From the NCBI GenBank assembly GCA_024636985.1, contig JAGXFY010000036.1:1-58324 (forward strand): a stretch of 58,324 nt of DNA, written 5' to 3'. Below are positions 8,622 to 17,680 of the stretch, piece by piece. Numbering within the stretch: the first letter of the stretch is position 1; each line of letters begins with the position of its first letter. The DNA is from Petrocella sp024636985. GTDB taxonomy: Bacteria > Bacillota > Clostridia > Lachnospirales > Vallitaleaceae. Below the pieces are notes generated by a model. That model had not been told where the DNA came from. It worked only from the letters and a program-made list of their open reading frames with translations, and ran no database searches. The translations under genes and the position numbers were made by a program.

Positions 8622-8703
8622 AAAGAGAGCTGGTATGTAATATGCCCCCTGTCAAGTAGACAGGGGGCATATTATTGCTAGGTTAAGCAAATCAGCTCTC
8701 TTT
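8622..8703 (-). terminator. Compound nested terminator after the nucleotidase gene
   Basis: Two nested perfect stems lie just after the stop of the 5'-nucleotidase gene. The outer stem of 11 bp pairs 8622-8632 with 8693-8703. The inner stem of 15 bp pairs 8639-8653 with 8659-8673 around a 5-base loop and is very GC-rich. Reading the minus strand, the outer stem is followed by a U-rich stretch (TTTTTATT), as expected of an intrinsic terminator. Confidence 0.8.
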
Positions 8704-8712
8704 GTTTAATAT

Positions 8713-11700
8713 CTATGCAGCGATGTCAAACAGTTCATAGATGAATGCTGAAGTCAACTCAGCGATATCTTTAATACGATCTGTAATAGCCCCTTTATCA
8801 GTACCACTCGCATTGATAAAGTCTATTAGCACTTCATCCATTGCTCCAAATTCTGCAACAACTTTTTTACCTGTAAACATCGTATACCCATCACCACCAG
8901 CTACCAAATAATCATTTGTAGCAAGTGTATAAGTAGCTGTAGTATCAACTTCTTCTCCAGCAATTTTCAAACTGGTTACGCGACTTCCAGCATCTTTAGA
9001 TGAATCAAATTCAACCATCATACCTGCGATATGTGGGAACGCACCTTTTGCTTCCGGATAGTCTGTAATACCATTTTCTATCGCAGCAACAAGATCTGCA
9101 CCGGTAAGTTCAATAACTCTTACCGTATTGCCAAAAGGAAGAACTGTAAGTACCTCACCTTTCGTAATATCTCCAGCATTTATTGATGTTCTGATACCAC
9201 CACCATTTGTTAGAGCAACATCAGCACCACTTATATCAAGTAAAGATTCTGCGATAAGGTTACCAAGATTTGTTTCACCCGTTCTGACATCGTCTCTTTC
9301 ACCTAGAAGAACTTCTGGCGTCGTTGCAACCACTTCATCTTCAATAACAGCATTTTCAGCTTTAATGGTTTCGATTAATGCTGCAACGGTTGGCTCACCC
9401 TCAATATTAAGGGACATTGCTTTTGTAAATAAACGAGCACCAGTAGATATGACTGCACCGTCTTTCAATGCAAATTCAATAACACCGACGTTTTTAGTTT
9501 TTTCACCTGCACTGGCGATCAATGTGCCGTTTACAACATTACCATTTAGATAAGTCGAATGACTATGTCCATCAATGATAACATCGATTCCGTTAACATT
9601 GGTTGCAAGATTGCTACTTGTATAAACGCCGCCTTCGTCGCCTAAGTGAACCAATGCCACAACAACATCCGCTTGAGCTCTAAGCGTAGGTACTAATGTA
9701 GCAGCAACAGCAGCCGGATCTTCAAAGGTCAATCCGACAGAATTATCTGGATGGCTTAAGAATGTTGTGTCAGGCGTAATTAAACCAAAGATTGCAACTT
9801 TGATTCCGTTTACATCTTTAATAACATAAGGCGTCAAGAAATCTGTACCATCTGCTTTCTTAACATTAGCGGCAAGCACAGGAAAGTCTGCCATGCTAAC
9901 GTTTTTAAGCAATTGAGCTTGATCATAATCAAATTCATGATTTCCGGTAGTCATTGCATCATATCCTAATGCATTTAATACCTCCATTGCTTTTTCACCC
10001 TTTGACAATGTCACAAGATTGGCACCTTGAGTAGCATCACCAGCATCTAGTACCAGTGTATTTGCACTCATACCTTTGTACATATCAAAGACAGTTTTGA
10101 GTTTTGCTGCACCCATGCCATCATACTGACCTTCAACGAAGAATCCATGCATATCGTTTGTGTGTAAAAGTGTCAATGATTGATATTCTGTAAACTTTCC
10201 ATCTTTGATTAAGTCATATACATTGACGGACTTAACATTTGGTGTTCGTCCATCTTCACTGGTAGGAATCTCAATTGCACCTGATTTAACCATCTCCAAA
10301 GCTTCAGCTTTTAGTGGGTGCTCAAATTCATTTCCAATTATTTTCCAGTTATTATCTAGAGAAGGTGTTGCTACGCCTGCTTTTTCATCAACAATATATT
10401 TGATAATCAAGTCACGAATACGTCCTGCATCTTGCATTTCGCTATATGAATCATAATACTTATCCGCTTCAGTAACCAACTCAAGGCCTAGTAATGTACC
10501 AAATCTATAGTTGTTAACAGCTAACTTATAAGTTTTCGCATCATCAATAGCCACACCATTCATAAGCAGATTGGTGATTCTTGATCCTGAAGGTTGACTA
10601 ATATCGATATCATAGGTAACGCCTGCAAACATATCATAATTATAACCACGAATGTTAGGATCAAAACTAACGGTTACATCACCCGGAACATAAGTGTTAT
10701 AGTAGGAAGCTGACCATTCCATATACTTTTTAAGATTAGCACCTGTAATATTTACACCCATTAAAGTATTTGGATATTTATAGATATAGGCGACATCTTT
10801 TTTCTTAAATTCTCCTGCAACAAGGTTCATATTGTTTGTGAATGTTGCCGCAGAACTCACATCTGCCTCGGTATAGAATAATTGTACTTCATTAATTAAA
10901 TCAATTAATGCTGTATCTTCTACTTGTGAAGTTGGCATCGTTGTCACAGTGGCTTCACCCGTAATATAATCTACATTCTCGATGTAATCAGCAGAAATAG
11001 AACCAACCACTGTATTTGCATCCTCTAAGGATGCATCATGAACATATTTAAATTCTGCTAACATATCCGCATCCGCTTCAACCGCAGATGTTTCAATATT
11101 TGATGGGGTAATCGATGTCACTGCAAATTTGTCCGCTGTTTTTGTTACAACGATATCTGCTTTAGATAAAGCCGCTCCATAAGCGCCTGGTTCTATCATT
11201 GTAACGCCGTTTACTTTTAAGTCCGCAAGTTTTTCATGAGCATGACCCATGAAGATGACATCAAATTCCGGAACAGCCTCAGCAACTGCTGATGCGCCTT
11301 CATAACCATGTTCACCGTCTTTTCCTAAATGAAAAGCACCAACTAATATGTCATACTGGCCTGCAATAGCCGCTACAGTTTTCTTAGCAGATTCAACCGT
11401 TCCTTCAAAAGCTAAGCCTTCAAAATGTTGAGGCGCTGCTGCTTCCCAAGTGTCAATATGTGGTGGTAATAACCCAACAATTGCAACTCTAACGCCCTCT
11501 TTTTCAATAATTGTATAAGGCTTTACATAATAAGAGCCATCTGTTTTATAGATATTCGCTCCAAGTACTGATCCGTTAAAGGTATTAACGTTGTTGTCTA
11601 GGAATGATTTTTCAAAGTTGAACTCATGATTGCCAATCGTCCAAGTATCATAATCCATATAATTTAATGCCTTGATCATTGGATGTACAGGGTCTGCATT

Positions 11701-12153
11701 AAACAGCTCCGCACTGTTATCTTGTACAGTATCACCTAGATCCATCAAAATAACATTATCGCTTGCTGCTCTTTCAGCTTTAACTAATGTTTGGATTTTA
11801 GCGAGGCCTGCATCTGCATCGGCTGAATCAATTGCATATTCATATGGATAAATGCGTCCATGCAAGTCGCTAGTTGCTAGAAGTGATATCTGAACTTCGT
11901 TTGATTTTACTTCTGCCACGTCTTCTTCACCGGCAGTTGGAATTTTTATTTGTTGTCCCACATAGATCAAATGTGGATTTGCAAGATTATTGTACTTTGC
12001 TAGGTCTTCCCAGTCCATATCGTATTGTCTAGCAATACGCCATAATACATCTCCCTCTTTAACAGTGTAAGTTGATTGCGCTGATACCCCTACTTGCATC
12101 ACCATTGTTAGTAGCATAATGAATGTGAGTAAAAAACTTAATCTCTTTTTCAA
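8713..12153 (-). CDS. Secreted LysM-containing tandem 5'-nucleotidase / cyclic phosphodiesterase (YfkN-like)
   Basis: A 1146-residue exported enzyme. Residues 1-26 form a signal peptide. A LysM domain at about 27-72 should bind peptidoglycan. Then come two complete UshA/CpdB-type modules, each with a metallophosphatase domain and a 5'-nucleotidase C-terminal domain. Module one has TSDLHGR near 94-100, LGDTVQDN, GNHEFN and MGHAHE. Module two has HTNDMHG, AGDATQGAN, GNHEFDY and DGHSH, then the nucleotide-binding NGGGIRT. The architecture resembles Bacillus YfkN, with LysM in place of an LPXTG anchor. It probably recovers phosphate and nucleosides from nucleotides outside the cell. The start is TTG at 12153 with GGAGG 7 bases upstream; the open frame to 12240 lacks a ribosome binding site. 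Confidence 0.88.
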   Translation of the reverse strand: MKKRLSFLLTFIMLLTMVMQVGVSAQSTYTVKEGDVLWRIARQYDMDWEDLAKYNNLANPHLIYVGQQIKIPTAGEEDVAEVKSNEVQISLLATSDLHGRIYPYEYAIDSADADAGLAKIQTLVKAERAASDNVILMDLGDTVQDNSAELFNADPVHPMIKALNYMDYDTWTIGNHEFNFEKSFLDNNVNTFNGSVLGANIYKTDGSYYVKPYTIIEKEGVRVAIVGLLPPHIDTWEAAAPQHFEGLAFEGTVESAKKTVAAIAGQYDILVGAFHLGKDGEHGYEGASAVAEAVPEFDVIFMGHAHEKLADLKVNGVTMIEPGAYGAALSKADIVVTKTADKFAVTSITPSNIETSAVEADADMLAEFKYVHDASLEDANTVVGSISADYIENVDYITGEATVTTMPTSQVEDTALIDLINEVQLFYTEADVSSAATFTNNMNLVAGEFKKKDVAYIYKYPNTLMGVNITGANLKKYMEWSASYYNTYVPGDVTVSFDPNIRGYNYDMFAGVTYDIDISQPSGSRITNLLMNGVAIDDAKTYKLAVNNYRFGTLLGLELVTEADKYYDSYSEMQDAGRIRDLIIKYIVDEKAGVATPSLDNNWKIIGNEFEHPLKAEALEMVKSGAIEIPTSEDGRTPNVKSVNVYDLIKDGKFTEYQSLTLLHTNDMHGFFVEGQYDGMGAAKLKTVFDMYKGMSANTLVLDAGDATQGANLVTLSKGEKAMEVLNALGYDAMTTGNHEFDYDQAQLLKNVSMADFPVLAANVKKADGTDFLTPYVIKDVNGIKVAIFGLITPDTTFLSHPDNSVGLTFEDPAAVAATLVPTLRAQADVVVALVHLGDEGGVYTSSNLATNVNGIDVIIDGHSHSTYLNGNVVNGTLIASAGEKTKNVGVIEFALKDGAVISTGARLFTKAMSLNIEGEPTVAALIETIKAENAVIEDEVVATTPEVLLGERDDVRTGETNLGNLIAESLLDISGADVALTNGGGIRTSINAGDITKGEVLTVLPFGNTVRVIELTGADLVAAIENGITDYPEAKGAFPHIAGMMVEFDSSKDAGSRVTSLKIAGEEVDTTATYTLATNDYLVAGGDGYTMFTGKKVVAEFGAMDEVLIDFINASGTDKGAITDRIKDIAELTSAFIYELFDIAA

Positions 12154-12197
12154 TGTTAATCCTCCTTTTTCCTTATAATATTCTACATATATAAATT

Positions 12198-12318
12198 TGG
12201 TTAAGGTTTCAAAACTATATAGTTGAACTTTCACATACATTATATAGTTACGAATGTATCAACGTAATCTATATATTGTGTGTGAATTTAGTGAAACTTA
12301 GTTTTGACCCTTTAACCA
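12198..12318 (-). repeat. 121-bp palindromic element, copy A
   Basis: A 121-bp imperfect palindrome centred on its 61st base, with TGGTTAA/TTAACCA at its ends. It lies 44 bases upstream of the nucleotidase start. A second copy at 17454-17574 matches at 113 of 121 positions with no gaps. Six of the eight differences form three compensatory pairs (element positions 38/84, 42/80, 47/75; each pair sums to 122), so the ability to fold is kept. It could be a miniature inverted-repeat element or a structured RNA leader. Confidence 0.85.
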
Positions 12319-12478
12319 AGTTTATCATATAACCAAATAACTAAGCACAGGACATTATATGTCTATGTTATGACATAAGTGTTAACAAATGATGAACCCT
12401 TATATAATGAGGCTTCACAAAGAAAAAAAGATGTTCTCTAGGACTAATTACTTATTGATTGTGCCCATGGCGGAGAAC
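12319..12478. other. Intergenic region upstream of the nucleotidase
   Basis: No gene is seen between the palindromic element and the aconitase terminator. On the minus strand there is a consensus TATAAT box at 12355-12360 but no good -35 box 17 bases away. A short palindrome (TTATG-T-CATAA) lies about 10 bases upstream of it, and an inverted pair GTTCTC/GAGAAC sits at 12433-12438 and 12473-12478. These could be promoter and operator parts for the nucleotidase gene, but the evidence is weak. Confidence 0.35.
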
Positions 12479-12523
12479 AAAAAAAAATAGAAAGCAAGTG
12501 CAAGAAACACACTGCTTTCTATT
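12479..12523 (-). terminator. Terminator after acnA
   Basis: Just after the aconitase stop, an 11-bp stem pairs 12486-12496 with 12513-12523. On the minus strand it runs straight into a tract of about eight U residues (12479-12487). This is a textbook intrinsic terminator. Confidence 0.85.
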
Positions 12524-12535
12524 CTTGTATATTTT

Positions 12536-15241
12536 TTAGTGAATCATTCTCCTTAAGACCGTATGAAGTATACCACCATTACGATAGTATTCCTGATCAA
12601 CAATAGAGTCCATTCTCACCTTAGCTTTAAAGGTTGTCCTTTGTCCGTCTTCTGATGTGGCTATAACATCTATTAAGGCTCCCGGTTGAATATCATTGTT
12701 AAGACCTTTGATATCAAAGACTTCCGTACCTTTCAAGTTAAGGGTACGGGCATTTTGACCCTCAATAAATTGTAAGGGAAGTATGCCCATACCAACCAAA
12801 TTCGATCGATGAATACGCTCATAACTTTCTGCTATAACCGCTTGTATACCTAATAAGGCTGTACCTTTTGCCGCCCAATCTCTTGAACTTCCTGTACCGT
12901 ACTCTTTACCTGCAATAACGATCAGGTTCCTACCTTCTTCTTGATACTTCATGGATGCATCAAAGATAGACATCACTTCACCCGTTGGGAAATAGGTTGT
13001 ATAGCTACCTTCCGTACCTGGGGCTATTTGATTACGTATTCGAATATTTCCAAAGGTGCCACGCATCATCACCTCATGGTTACCACGTCTGGAACCGAAA
13101 CTATTAAAATCAACCGGATCTACACCACAGGTTTTTAAATACTCACCCGCCGGGCTATTTTTTCCGATGTTTCCTGCCGGTGATATATGATCCGTTGTGA
13201 CCGAATCACCTAGTAGGGCTAATACTTTTGCGCTTTTTATATCTTCTATGTCAAAAATTTCTTTTTTCAGATTCATAAAAAATGGTGGTTCCTGAATATA
13301 AGTTGAGTTTTTGTCCCATTCATAAAGGTCACCTTCCGGTACCGGAATATTGTTGAACCTTATATTGCCTGAGAAAACATCTGCATATTTTTGTCTAAAC
13401 ATCTCCGGCTTAACGGCCATTGCCACAGCCTCTTTGATTTCAAGAGAAGTAGGCCAAATATCCTTCAAATATACAGGTTGCTCTTCATATCCAAACCCTA
13501 TTGGTTCAGTCATCATATCAATATTCACATTACCTGCAAGGGCATAAGCGACGACCAACATCGGGGATGCTAGGTAATTGGTTTTTACTTGTGCATGAAT
13601 ACGACCCTCAAAATTACGGTTCCCACTTAGAACAGATGCAACCGTTATATCATTATCAGTGATGGCGTCACTAATCGGCTTTTTAAGAGGACCACTGTTA
13701 CCGATACATGTCGCACAACCATAACCTGCTACATTAAATCCAAGTGTTTCAAGATAAGGCAACAAACCTGCTTCTTTAAGATATTCTGTTACAACAAGGG
13801 ATCCTGGTGTTAGACTGCTTTTAACAAATACAGGTTTCTTAAGTCCCAGTTCAACAGCTTTTTTCGCCACAAGTCCTGCACCCAACATAACGCTTGGGTT
13901 TGATGTATTGGTACAACTCGTAATCGCTGCAATAACAACAGATCCTGTTTTAATGGTATCCCTTTGTCCATCTACTTCAACGTCTACTGCTGTAGCAATT
14001 TCTTCTTCAGTTAGGTTAAAACCACCTTCTGCAAAGGGTTTTCTAATCACTTCATTAAATGCCTCTTTCATACGTGTTAATTCAACGCGGTCCTGAGGTC
14101 TTTTAGGTCCTGCCAAACTGGATACTACCGTTGACATGTCCAACTCCACAACTTTAGTGTATTGTGGTTCTAGACTGTTTTCATCTCTAAATAAACCTTG
14201 GGCTTTGTAATAGGCTTCTACCAGATTGATTTCTGATTCGCTTCTTCCTGTCGCTCTTAAATAGTCCAAAGTCTCTTTGTCCACGGGGAAAAAGCCCATT
14301 GTCGCCCCATATTCCGGGGACATATTGGCTACTGTAGCCCGATCTGCCAAGCTCATGGAATCCAACCCAGGACCGAAAAACTCAACAAATTTTCCCACTA
14401 CTTTTTCTTCTCGTAGACGTTGCGTGACGGTAAGTGCTAAGTCTGTAGCATTTGCTCCTTCTAGTAAACTCCCTGTTAATCTAAACCCGATGACTTCAGG
14501 AATAACAAAGTACAAAGGCTGTCCAAGCATACCGGCTTCTGCCTCGATACCACCAACACCCCAACCTACAACACCAAGACCATTAATCATTGTAGTATGA
14601 GAATCTGTACCTACCAGAGAATCAGGGAAAACCCATGTCGCATTGTCGATGTCTTTTGTTGCTGCCACTGTTGCCAAATACTCTAGGTTAACTTGGTGGA
14701 TAATACCTGTCGCCGGCGGTACCGCTCTAAAATTGTCAAATGCCGTTTGTGCCCATCTAAGAAATCTATAACGTTCATCATTACGAAGAAATTCATTATT
14801 ATTGTTAATCTCAAGTGCTTCACTGGTACCATAGGCATCTACCATCAAGGAGTGATCAATAACTAGGTCAACCGGTATCAACGGATTGATTTTCTTTGGA
14901 TCAAAACCTGCTCGGCTCACCGTGGAACGCATAGCCGCTAAGTCAACAACAGCAGGCACACCGGTAAAGTCCTGTAATATGATTCTGGCCGGAATAAAAG
15001 GTATTTCTTTAACTTTTTCATCATCTGACGTCCATGATGCGATTTGCTTGATATGATCTAGTGTAATGGTTTTTTCATCAAACTGTCTTATTGCACCTTC
15101 TAGTAATACTTTCATAGAATAAGGCAGATGTGCTACATCCCCATATCCCAAAGTCTCAAATGTTTTTAAATCATAGTAGTTATATGCTTTACCATCAACT
15201 GTAAGTGTCTTCTTACAAGATAATATTTTCTCTTTTGACAT
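12536..15241 (-). CDS. acnA: Aconitate hydratase (AcnA/IRP1 type)
   Basis: A 901-residue monomeric aconitase that interconverts citrate and isocitrate through aconitate. The three [4Fe-4S] cysteines lie in the SCTNTSNP segment (about 440) and in GYGCATCIGNSG (about 510). The C-terminal swivel domain has DHISPAGNIGKNSPAGEY and GTGSSRDWAAKG, which hold substrate-binding Ser and Arg residues. Full family length. The gene stands alone, with its own promoter at 15312-15340 and a terminator directly after the stop. GGAGG lies 7 bases before the ATG. It would serve an oxidative or partial citric acid cycle feeding 2-oxoglutarate and glutamate synthesis. Confidence 0.95.
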   Translation of the reverse strand: MSKEKILSCKKTLTVDGKAYNYYDLKTFETLGYGDVAHLPYSMKVLLEGAIRQFDEKTITLDHIKQIASWTSDDEKVKEIPFIPARIILQDFTGVPAVVDLAAMRSTVSRAGFDPKKINPLIPVDLVIDHSLMVDAYGTSEALEINNNNEFLRNDERYRFLRWAQTAFDNFRAVPPATGIIHQVNLEYLATVAATKDIDNATWVFPDSLVGTDSHTTMINGLGVVGWGVGGIEAEAGMLGQPLYFVIPEVIGFRLTGSLLEGANATDLALTVTQRLREEKVVGKFVEFFGPGLDSMSLADRATVANMSPEYGATMGFFPVDKETLDYLRATGRSESEINLVEAYYKAQGLFRDENSLEPQYTKVVELDMSTVVSSLAGPKRPQDRVELTRMKEAFNEVIRKPFAEGGFNLTEEEIATAVDVEVDGQRDTIKTGSVVIAAITSCTNTSNPSVMLGAGLVAKKAVELGLKKPVFVKSSLTPGSLVVTEYLKEAGLLPYLETLGFNVAGYGCATCIGNSGPLKKPISDAITDNDITVASVLSGNRNFEGRIHAQVKTNYLASPMLVVAYALAGNVNIDMMTEPIGFGYEEQPVYLKDIWPTSLEIKEAVAMAVKPEMFRQKYADVFSGNIRFNNIPVPEGDLYEWDKNSTYIQEPPFFMNLKKEIFDIEDIKSAKVLALLGDSVTTDHISPAGNIGKNSPAGEYLKTCGVDPVDFNSFGSRRGNHEVMMRGTFGNIRIRNQIAPGTEGSYTTYFPTGEVMSIFDASMKYQEEGRNLIVIAGKEYGTGSSRDWAAKGTALLGIQAVIAESYERIHRSNLVGMGILPLQFIEGQNARTLNLKGTEVFDIKGLNNDIQPGALIDVIATSEDGQRTTFKAKVRMDSIVDQEYYRNGGILHTVLRRMIH

Positions 15242-15311
15242 AAATTATCCTCCGTTTATTCTAATTTTAATCTAATCAGCTTGAATTAAAGCTATAATTT
15301 CCGTTGCCTCT

Positions 15312-15340
15312 AGTATACCTTTTTATTACCTATTTCTCAA
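15312..15340 (-). promoter_or_regulatory. Sigma-A promoter of acnA
   Basis: Minus-strand TTGAGA (15335-15340) and TATACT (15312-15317) are separated by 17 bases. The transcript would start near 15305, giving a leader of about 65 bases without an obvious structure. Confidence 0.7.
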
Positions 15341-15379
15341 GTTTTCCCGTGTACTAAAATAGAACCTGAGAAGATAAAC

Positions 15380-15407
15380 AAAAAAAGCAGATGATTATCT
15401 GCTTTTT
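15380..15407 (-). terminator. Terminator after manC
   Basis: A hairpin with AGCAGAT/ATCTGCT arms (15386-15392 and 15397-15403), extended by A-U pairs, ends in a U tract on the minus strand. It closes the galU-manC operon. The flanking A and T tracts make it able to work in both directions. Confidence 0.75.
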
Positions 15408-15423
15408 CCTCACGCCTACATAG

Positions 15424-16470
15424 CTATTGAAAAATCTTCTTAATATCTTGTATCGCATTCTTGTGACAGATGAGTAACTTACCTTCTGACTTGACCACTA
15501 CTAGATCTTCTACTCCAATCAGTGCAACCTCATCCTCTTCCAAATAAACAATATTGTTATAGGCATTGATTTCTTTTACTGATGCCTTACATATAATCGA
15601 ACCATTTTCATTTTTGTCAAACACCTCTTCAAAAGCATTAAAGCTGCCCACATCATTCCACCCAATATCGCAAGGTATGACCCTTAAGTTTTTTACTTGC
15701 TCCATAATACCGTAGTCAATGGATATACGGTCAAAATGTTCAAAAAGATACTGAGTTGCCTCCGCTAAAGCTATGCCTGTAAGGTCTTTGTCAATATACT
15801 GTTTGATGGTTGAAAGTATTGCAAAATGATTTGGCATATATCGGGCAATTTCTTTCATTATATCATCTAGGTTAAAGACATACATACCACTGTTCCAAAG
15901 ATGTCTACCGGACTTCATGTAGTTATTGGCTGTCACCTGATCCGGTTTTTCACAAAAACATTTAGTTTTCCAGACCTTATTGACTTCTGCCTCCATGCCC
16001 ACTTCAATATAACCAAAGCTGGTTTCTGCTCGACTGGGTTGAATGCCTAGTGTTACAATTGTGTTGTTAAGTTTAGCTTCTGCTATCCCTTTTCTTAATA
16101 CCTCACAAAAGGTATCACCATCTTTTATTAAATGATCTGATGGCAATACAACCAATTGTGTATGAGGATATCTATTACTTATATATAGGCTTCCATAACC
16201 AATGGCTGCTGCAGTATCCTTGAATATTGGTTCAATGATAATGTTTTCCTGAGGCAACATGGGTAATTGCTCAACAATACTCTCAGCTTGTACCGCATTG
16301 GTCCCAATAAAAATACGTTCATAGGGAATAACTTCCTTGATGCGTTCCACCGTTTCCCAAATCATTGATTTTTCTGAGAATAAACTTAATAATTGTTTAG
16401 GATGTGTCTTTGTGGATAAAGGCCAAAGCCTTTGTCCACAACCTCCTGCCATAATCAATGCACATGCCAT
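15424..16470 (-). CDS. manC: Mannose-1-phosphate guanylyltransferase
   Basis: A 348-residue sugar-nucleotide pyrophosphorylase. The N-terminal nucleotide-binding signature is MAGGCGQRLWPLSTKTHPKQ (7-26), and the FxEKP-type segment reads CFCEKPDQ. It makes GDP-mannose from mannose-1-phosphate and GTP, a donor for surface polysaccharides and glycosylation. It is the short form without the phosphomannose isomerase domain of bifunctional ManC/AlgA proteins. It lies 20 bases after galU with a GGAGGTACTGG site, so the two form a nucleotide-sugar operon ended by the terminator at 15380-15407. Confidence 0.88.
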   Translation of the reverse strand: MACALIMAGGCGQRLWPLSTKTHPKQLLSLFSEKSMIWETVERIKEVIPYERIFIGTNAVQAESIVEQLPMLPQENIIIEPIFKDTAAAIGYGSLYISNRYPHTQLVVLPSDHLIKDGDTFCEVLRKGIAEAKLNNTIVTLGIQPSRAETSFGYIEVGMEAEVNKVWKTKCFCEKPDQVTANNYMKSGRHLWNSGMYVFNLDDIMKEIARYMPNHFAILSTIKQYIDKDLTGIALAEATQYLFEHFDRISIDYGIMEQVKNLRVIPCDIGWNDVGSFNAFEEVFDKNENGSIICKASVKEINAYNNIVYLEEDEVALIGVEDLVVVKSEGKLLICHKNAIQDIKKIFQ

Positions 16471-16490
16471 CCCAGTACCTCCAGCATTAT

Positions 16491-17381
16491 TTATTCGTAT
16501 TCAAGATTCTTATCCAAATCCTCCATAAGGTTCTTTAAATAGGAAGTAACCTCCAACTTCAAATCATCTCTTCTCAAAGCAAATTCTAAGGTTGCTGATA
16601 TAAAACCAAGCTTATTTCCCACATCATAACGTTTCCCTTTAAAGTCAAAGGTATACATATCTTCTTCCTGAGACAGCTTCATTAGGGCATCTGTCAACTG
16701 GATTTCTCCGCCTGCACCCGGTGTTTGCGTTTCAAGATAATGAAATATTCTTGGGGTTATAATATAACGTCCCATTATAGCCAGATTGCTTGGTGCTACA
16801 TCTATGCTCGGTTTTTCTATAAGGCCTTTAACCTTTGCAATCTGACCATCCACCATCGTAACATCGGCAATACCATATTTGGAAACTTCACTTGGCGCTA
16901 CCGTCTGAACACCTAATATACTTCTATCGTAAATATCATACACATTCATCAACTGCTTAATACAAGGCTCTTTAGATACTACTACGTCGTCGCCAAGCAT
17001 GACCGCAAACGGCTCATCACCAATAAAATTCTTAGCGACCAAAACAGCATGTCCCAGTCCCTTCGGTTCCTTCTGGCGAACAAAATGAATGTTAGCAAGA
17101 TTGGTGGATTTTTCTACAATTTGTAGTAATTCTTGTTCACCCTTTTCTTGTAAACTTAATTCCAATTCAATATTTTTATCAAAATGATCTTCAATCGATT
17201 GTTTATTACGACCTGTAATTATGATAATATCTTCAATGCCTGCTGCCACAGCTTCTTCAATTATATATTGTATGGTTGGTTTGTCTACTATAGGGAGCAT
17301 TTCTTTTGGTTGTGCTTTCGTAGCCGGTAGAAATCTTGTTCCAAGCCCGGCAGCCGGAATAATTACCTTACGTATTTTCAT
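16491..17381 (-). CDS. galU: UTP-glucose-1-phosphate uridylyltransferase
   Basis: A 296-residue GalU/GtaB-family enzyme that makes UDP-glucose from glucose-1-phosphate and UTP. The nucleotide-binding motif PAAGLGTRFLPATKAQPKEM lies at 9-28, with VDKPTIQYI next and the conserved MLGDDVV, LIEKP and GRYIITP segments further on. UDP-glucose feeds cell-wall polymers, glycolipids and galactose metabolism. It is the first gene of the galU-manC pair. Its start lies 73 bases downstream of palindromic element copy B, whose end contributes a TTGACA hexamer reading toward galU. Confidence 0.93.
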   Translation of the reverse strand: MKIRKVIIPAAGLGTRFLPATKAQPKEMLPIVDKPTIQYIIEEAVAAGIEDIIIITGRNKQSIEDHFDKNIELELSLQEKGEQELLQIVEKSTNLANIHFVRQKEPKGLGHAVLVAKNFIGDEPFAVMLGDDVVVSKEPCIKQLMNVYDIYDRSILGVQTVAPSEVSKYGIADVTMVDGQIAKVKGLIEKPSIDVAPSNLAIMGRYIITPRIFHYLETQTPGAGGEIQLTDALMKLSQEEDMYTFDFKGKRYDVGNKLGFISATLEFALRRDDLKLEVTSYLKNLMEDLDKNLEYE

Positions 17382-17453
17382 GATTCACTTTCCCTTCACC
17401 TTGGTAATATGTTATAACGTTATACTCCAGTTGGTTTTATACTATTAATAATT

Positions 17454-17574
17454 TGGTTAAGGTGTCAAAACTATATAGTTGAACTTTCACCTACCTTATG
17501 TAGTTATGAATGTATCAACGTAATCTACATATGGTGGGTGAATTTAGTGAAACTTAGTTTTGACCCTTTAACCA
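17454..17574 (-). repeat. 121-bp palindromic element, copy B
   Basis: The second copy of the element at 12198-12318, the same length and gap-free. Here the stem carries C-G, C-G and G-C where copy A has A-T, A-T and A-T, at positions that face each other in the palindrome. Both copies have the same orientation and lie just 5' of a gene (galU here). The arm nearest galU contains TTGACA, 21 bases before a TATAAA. Confidence 0.85.
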
Positions 17575-17650
17575 TAATTTCATTTTAATGATATCATTTT
17601 GACATCATAAGGTCAATCTAATCCACACCAACGGTCAGCCGTTAGTCATA

Positions 17651-17680
17651 CAGACTGTGGAAAGGTTTTCATGAGACCCC
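17651..17680. repeat. 30-bp direct repeat, left copy, at the lipoprotein gene stop
   Basis: This 30-bp segment matches 18982-19011 at 27 of 30 positions in the same orientation. The two copies bracket the lipoprotein gene, 1.3 kb apart, and this copy ends on the gene's stop codon. A short inverted repeat (AACGG-TCAG-CCGTT, 17630-17643) lies next to it. Confidence 0.7.

Noticed and set aside
9128..9553. 141-aa plus-strand open frame within the nucleotidase gene
   Set aside because: It is antisense to a well-supported gene, matches no family and has no ribosome binding site. The other plus-strand frames were rejected likewise.
12154..12240. N-terminal extension of the nucleotidase before the signal peptide
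   Set aside because: No ribosome binding site at the upstream ATG. A signal peptide begins right at the TTG with GGAGG upstream, and the extension would bury it.
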